From NCBI GenBank assembly GCA_021107495.1, contig JAIOSR010000491.1, forward strand, positions 1 to 5,386: DNA of 5,386 bases, written 5' to 3'. Source of the DNA: Desulfobacterales bacterium (GTDB lineage: Bacteria > Desulfobacterota > DSM-4660 > Desulfatiglandales > Desulfatiglandaceae). The notes under the pieces were generated by a model. It was not told the DNA's origin. It did not search any database and worked only from the letters and a program-made list of their open reading frames with translations. Made by a program: the position numbers and the translations under genes. This document shows, piece after piece, positions 5,373 through 5,386 of the stretch. The stretch's first letter is position 1. Each line of letters begins with the position of its first letter.

Positions 5373-5386
5373 CACGAAGGCCTTCC

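Noticed and set aside
5079..5375. 98-codon minus-strand open frame whose TAA overlaps the ATG of the PpiD-like gene
   Set aside because: It needs a GTG start, runs straight through hairpins and inverted repeats, shows no domain or credible composition, and has no good ribosome site; the overlap looks accidental.

Overview
The window looks like chromosomal DNA of a Gram-negative bacterium, most probably a Desulfobacterota (old Deltaproteobacteria) relative. That assignment is an inference from recalled family distributions: a PpiD-type periplasmic chaperone with a parvulin signature, a DUF1285 protein, an LsrF-type aldolase paired with a zinc dehydrogenase, and several intergenic hairpin repeats of a kind I associate with that group. 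I see no phage genes, transposase, CRISPR array, tRNA or rRNA.

Layout. Positions 1-915 (minus) hold the first 305 codons of a zinc-dependent, sorbitol/threonine-dehydrogenase-like medium-chain dehydrogenase that runs off the left edge. Positions 916-1193 hold a compact C/G-rich repeat of three stacked hairpins with terminal inverted repeats. Positions 1194-2090 (minus) encode a complete class I aldolase-fold enzyme very close to LsrF. Positions 2091-2406 are a divergent control region with candidate back-to-back promoters and a possible 32-codon upstream ORF. Positions 2407-2874 (plus) encode a DUF1285 protein. Positions 2875-3177 are a convergent gene-free gap packed with inverted and tandem repeats. 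Positions 3178-5079 (minus) encode a 633-residue membrane-anchored PpiD/SurA-like peptidyl-prolyl isomerase. Positions 5080-5386 hold no convincing gene but several hairpins and an inverted-repeat pair.

How they work together. The aldolase and dehydrogenase lie in the same direction, aldolase first, and plausibly serve one carbohydrate or sugar-phosphate breakdown route. The hairpin element between them may act as a terminator or attenuator, so one uninterrupted operon is not assured. The DUF1285 gene and the PpiD-like gene converge and share no visible functional link. The PpiD-like protein should help fold exported proteins in the periplasm.

I do not see a clear, wholly new multi-gene system. 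The items most worth following are the LsrF-like/dehydrogenase pair with no lsr transport genes visible here, the repeat elements in every gap, the intact catalytic signature in the PpiD-like protein, and the small upstream ORF before DUF1285.
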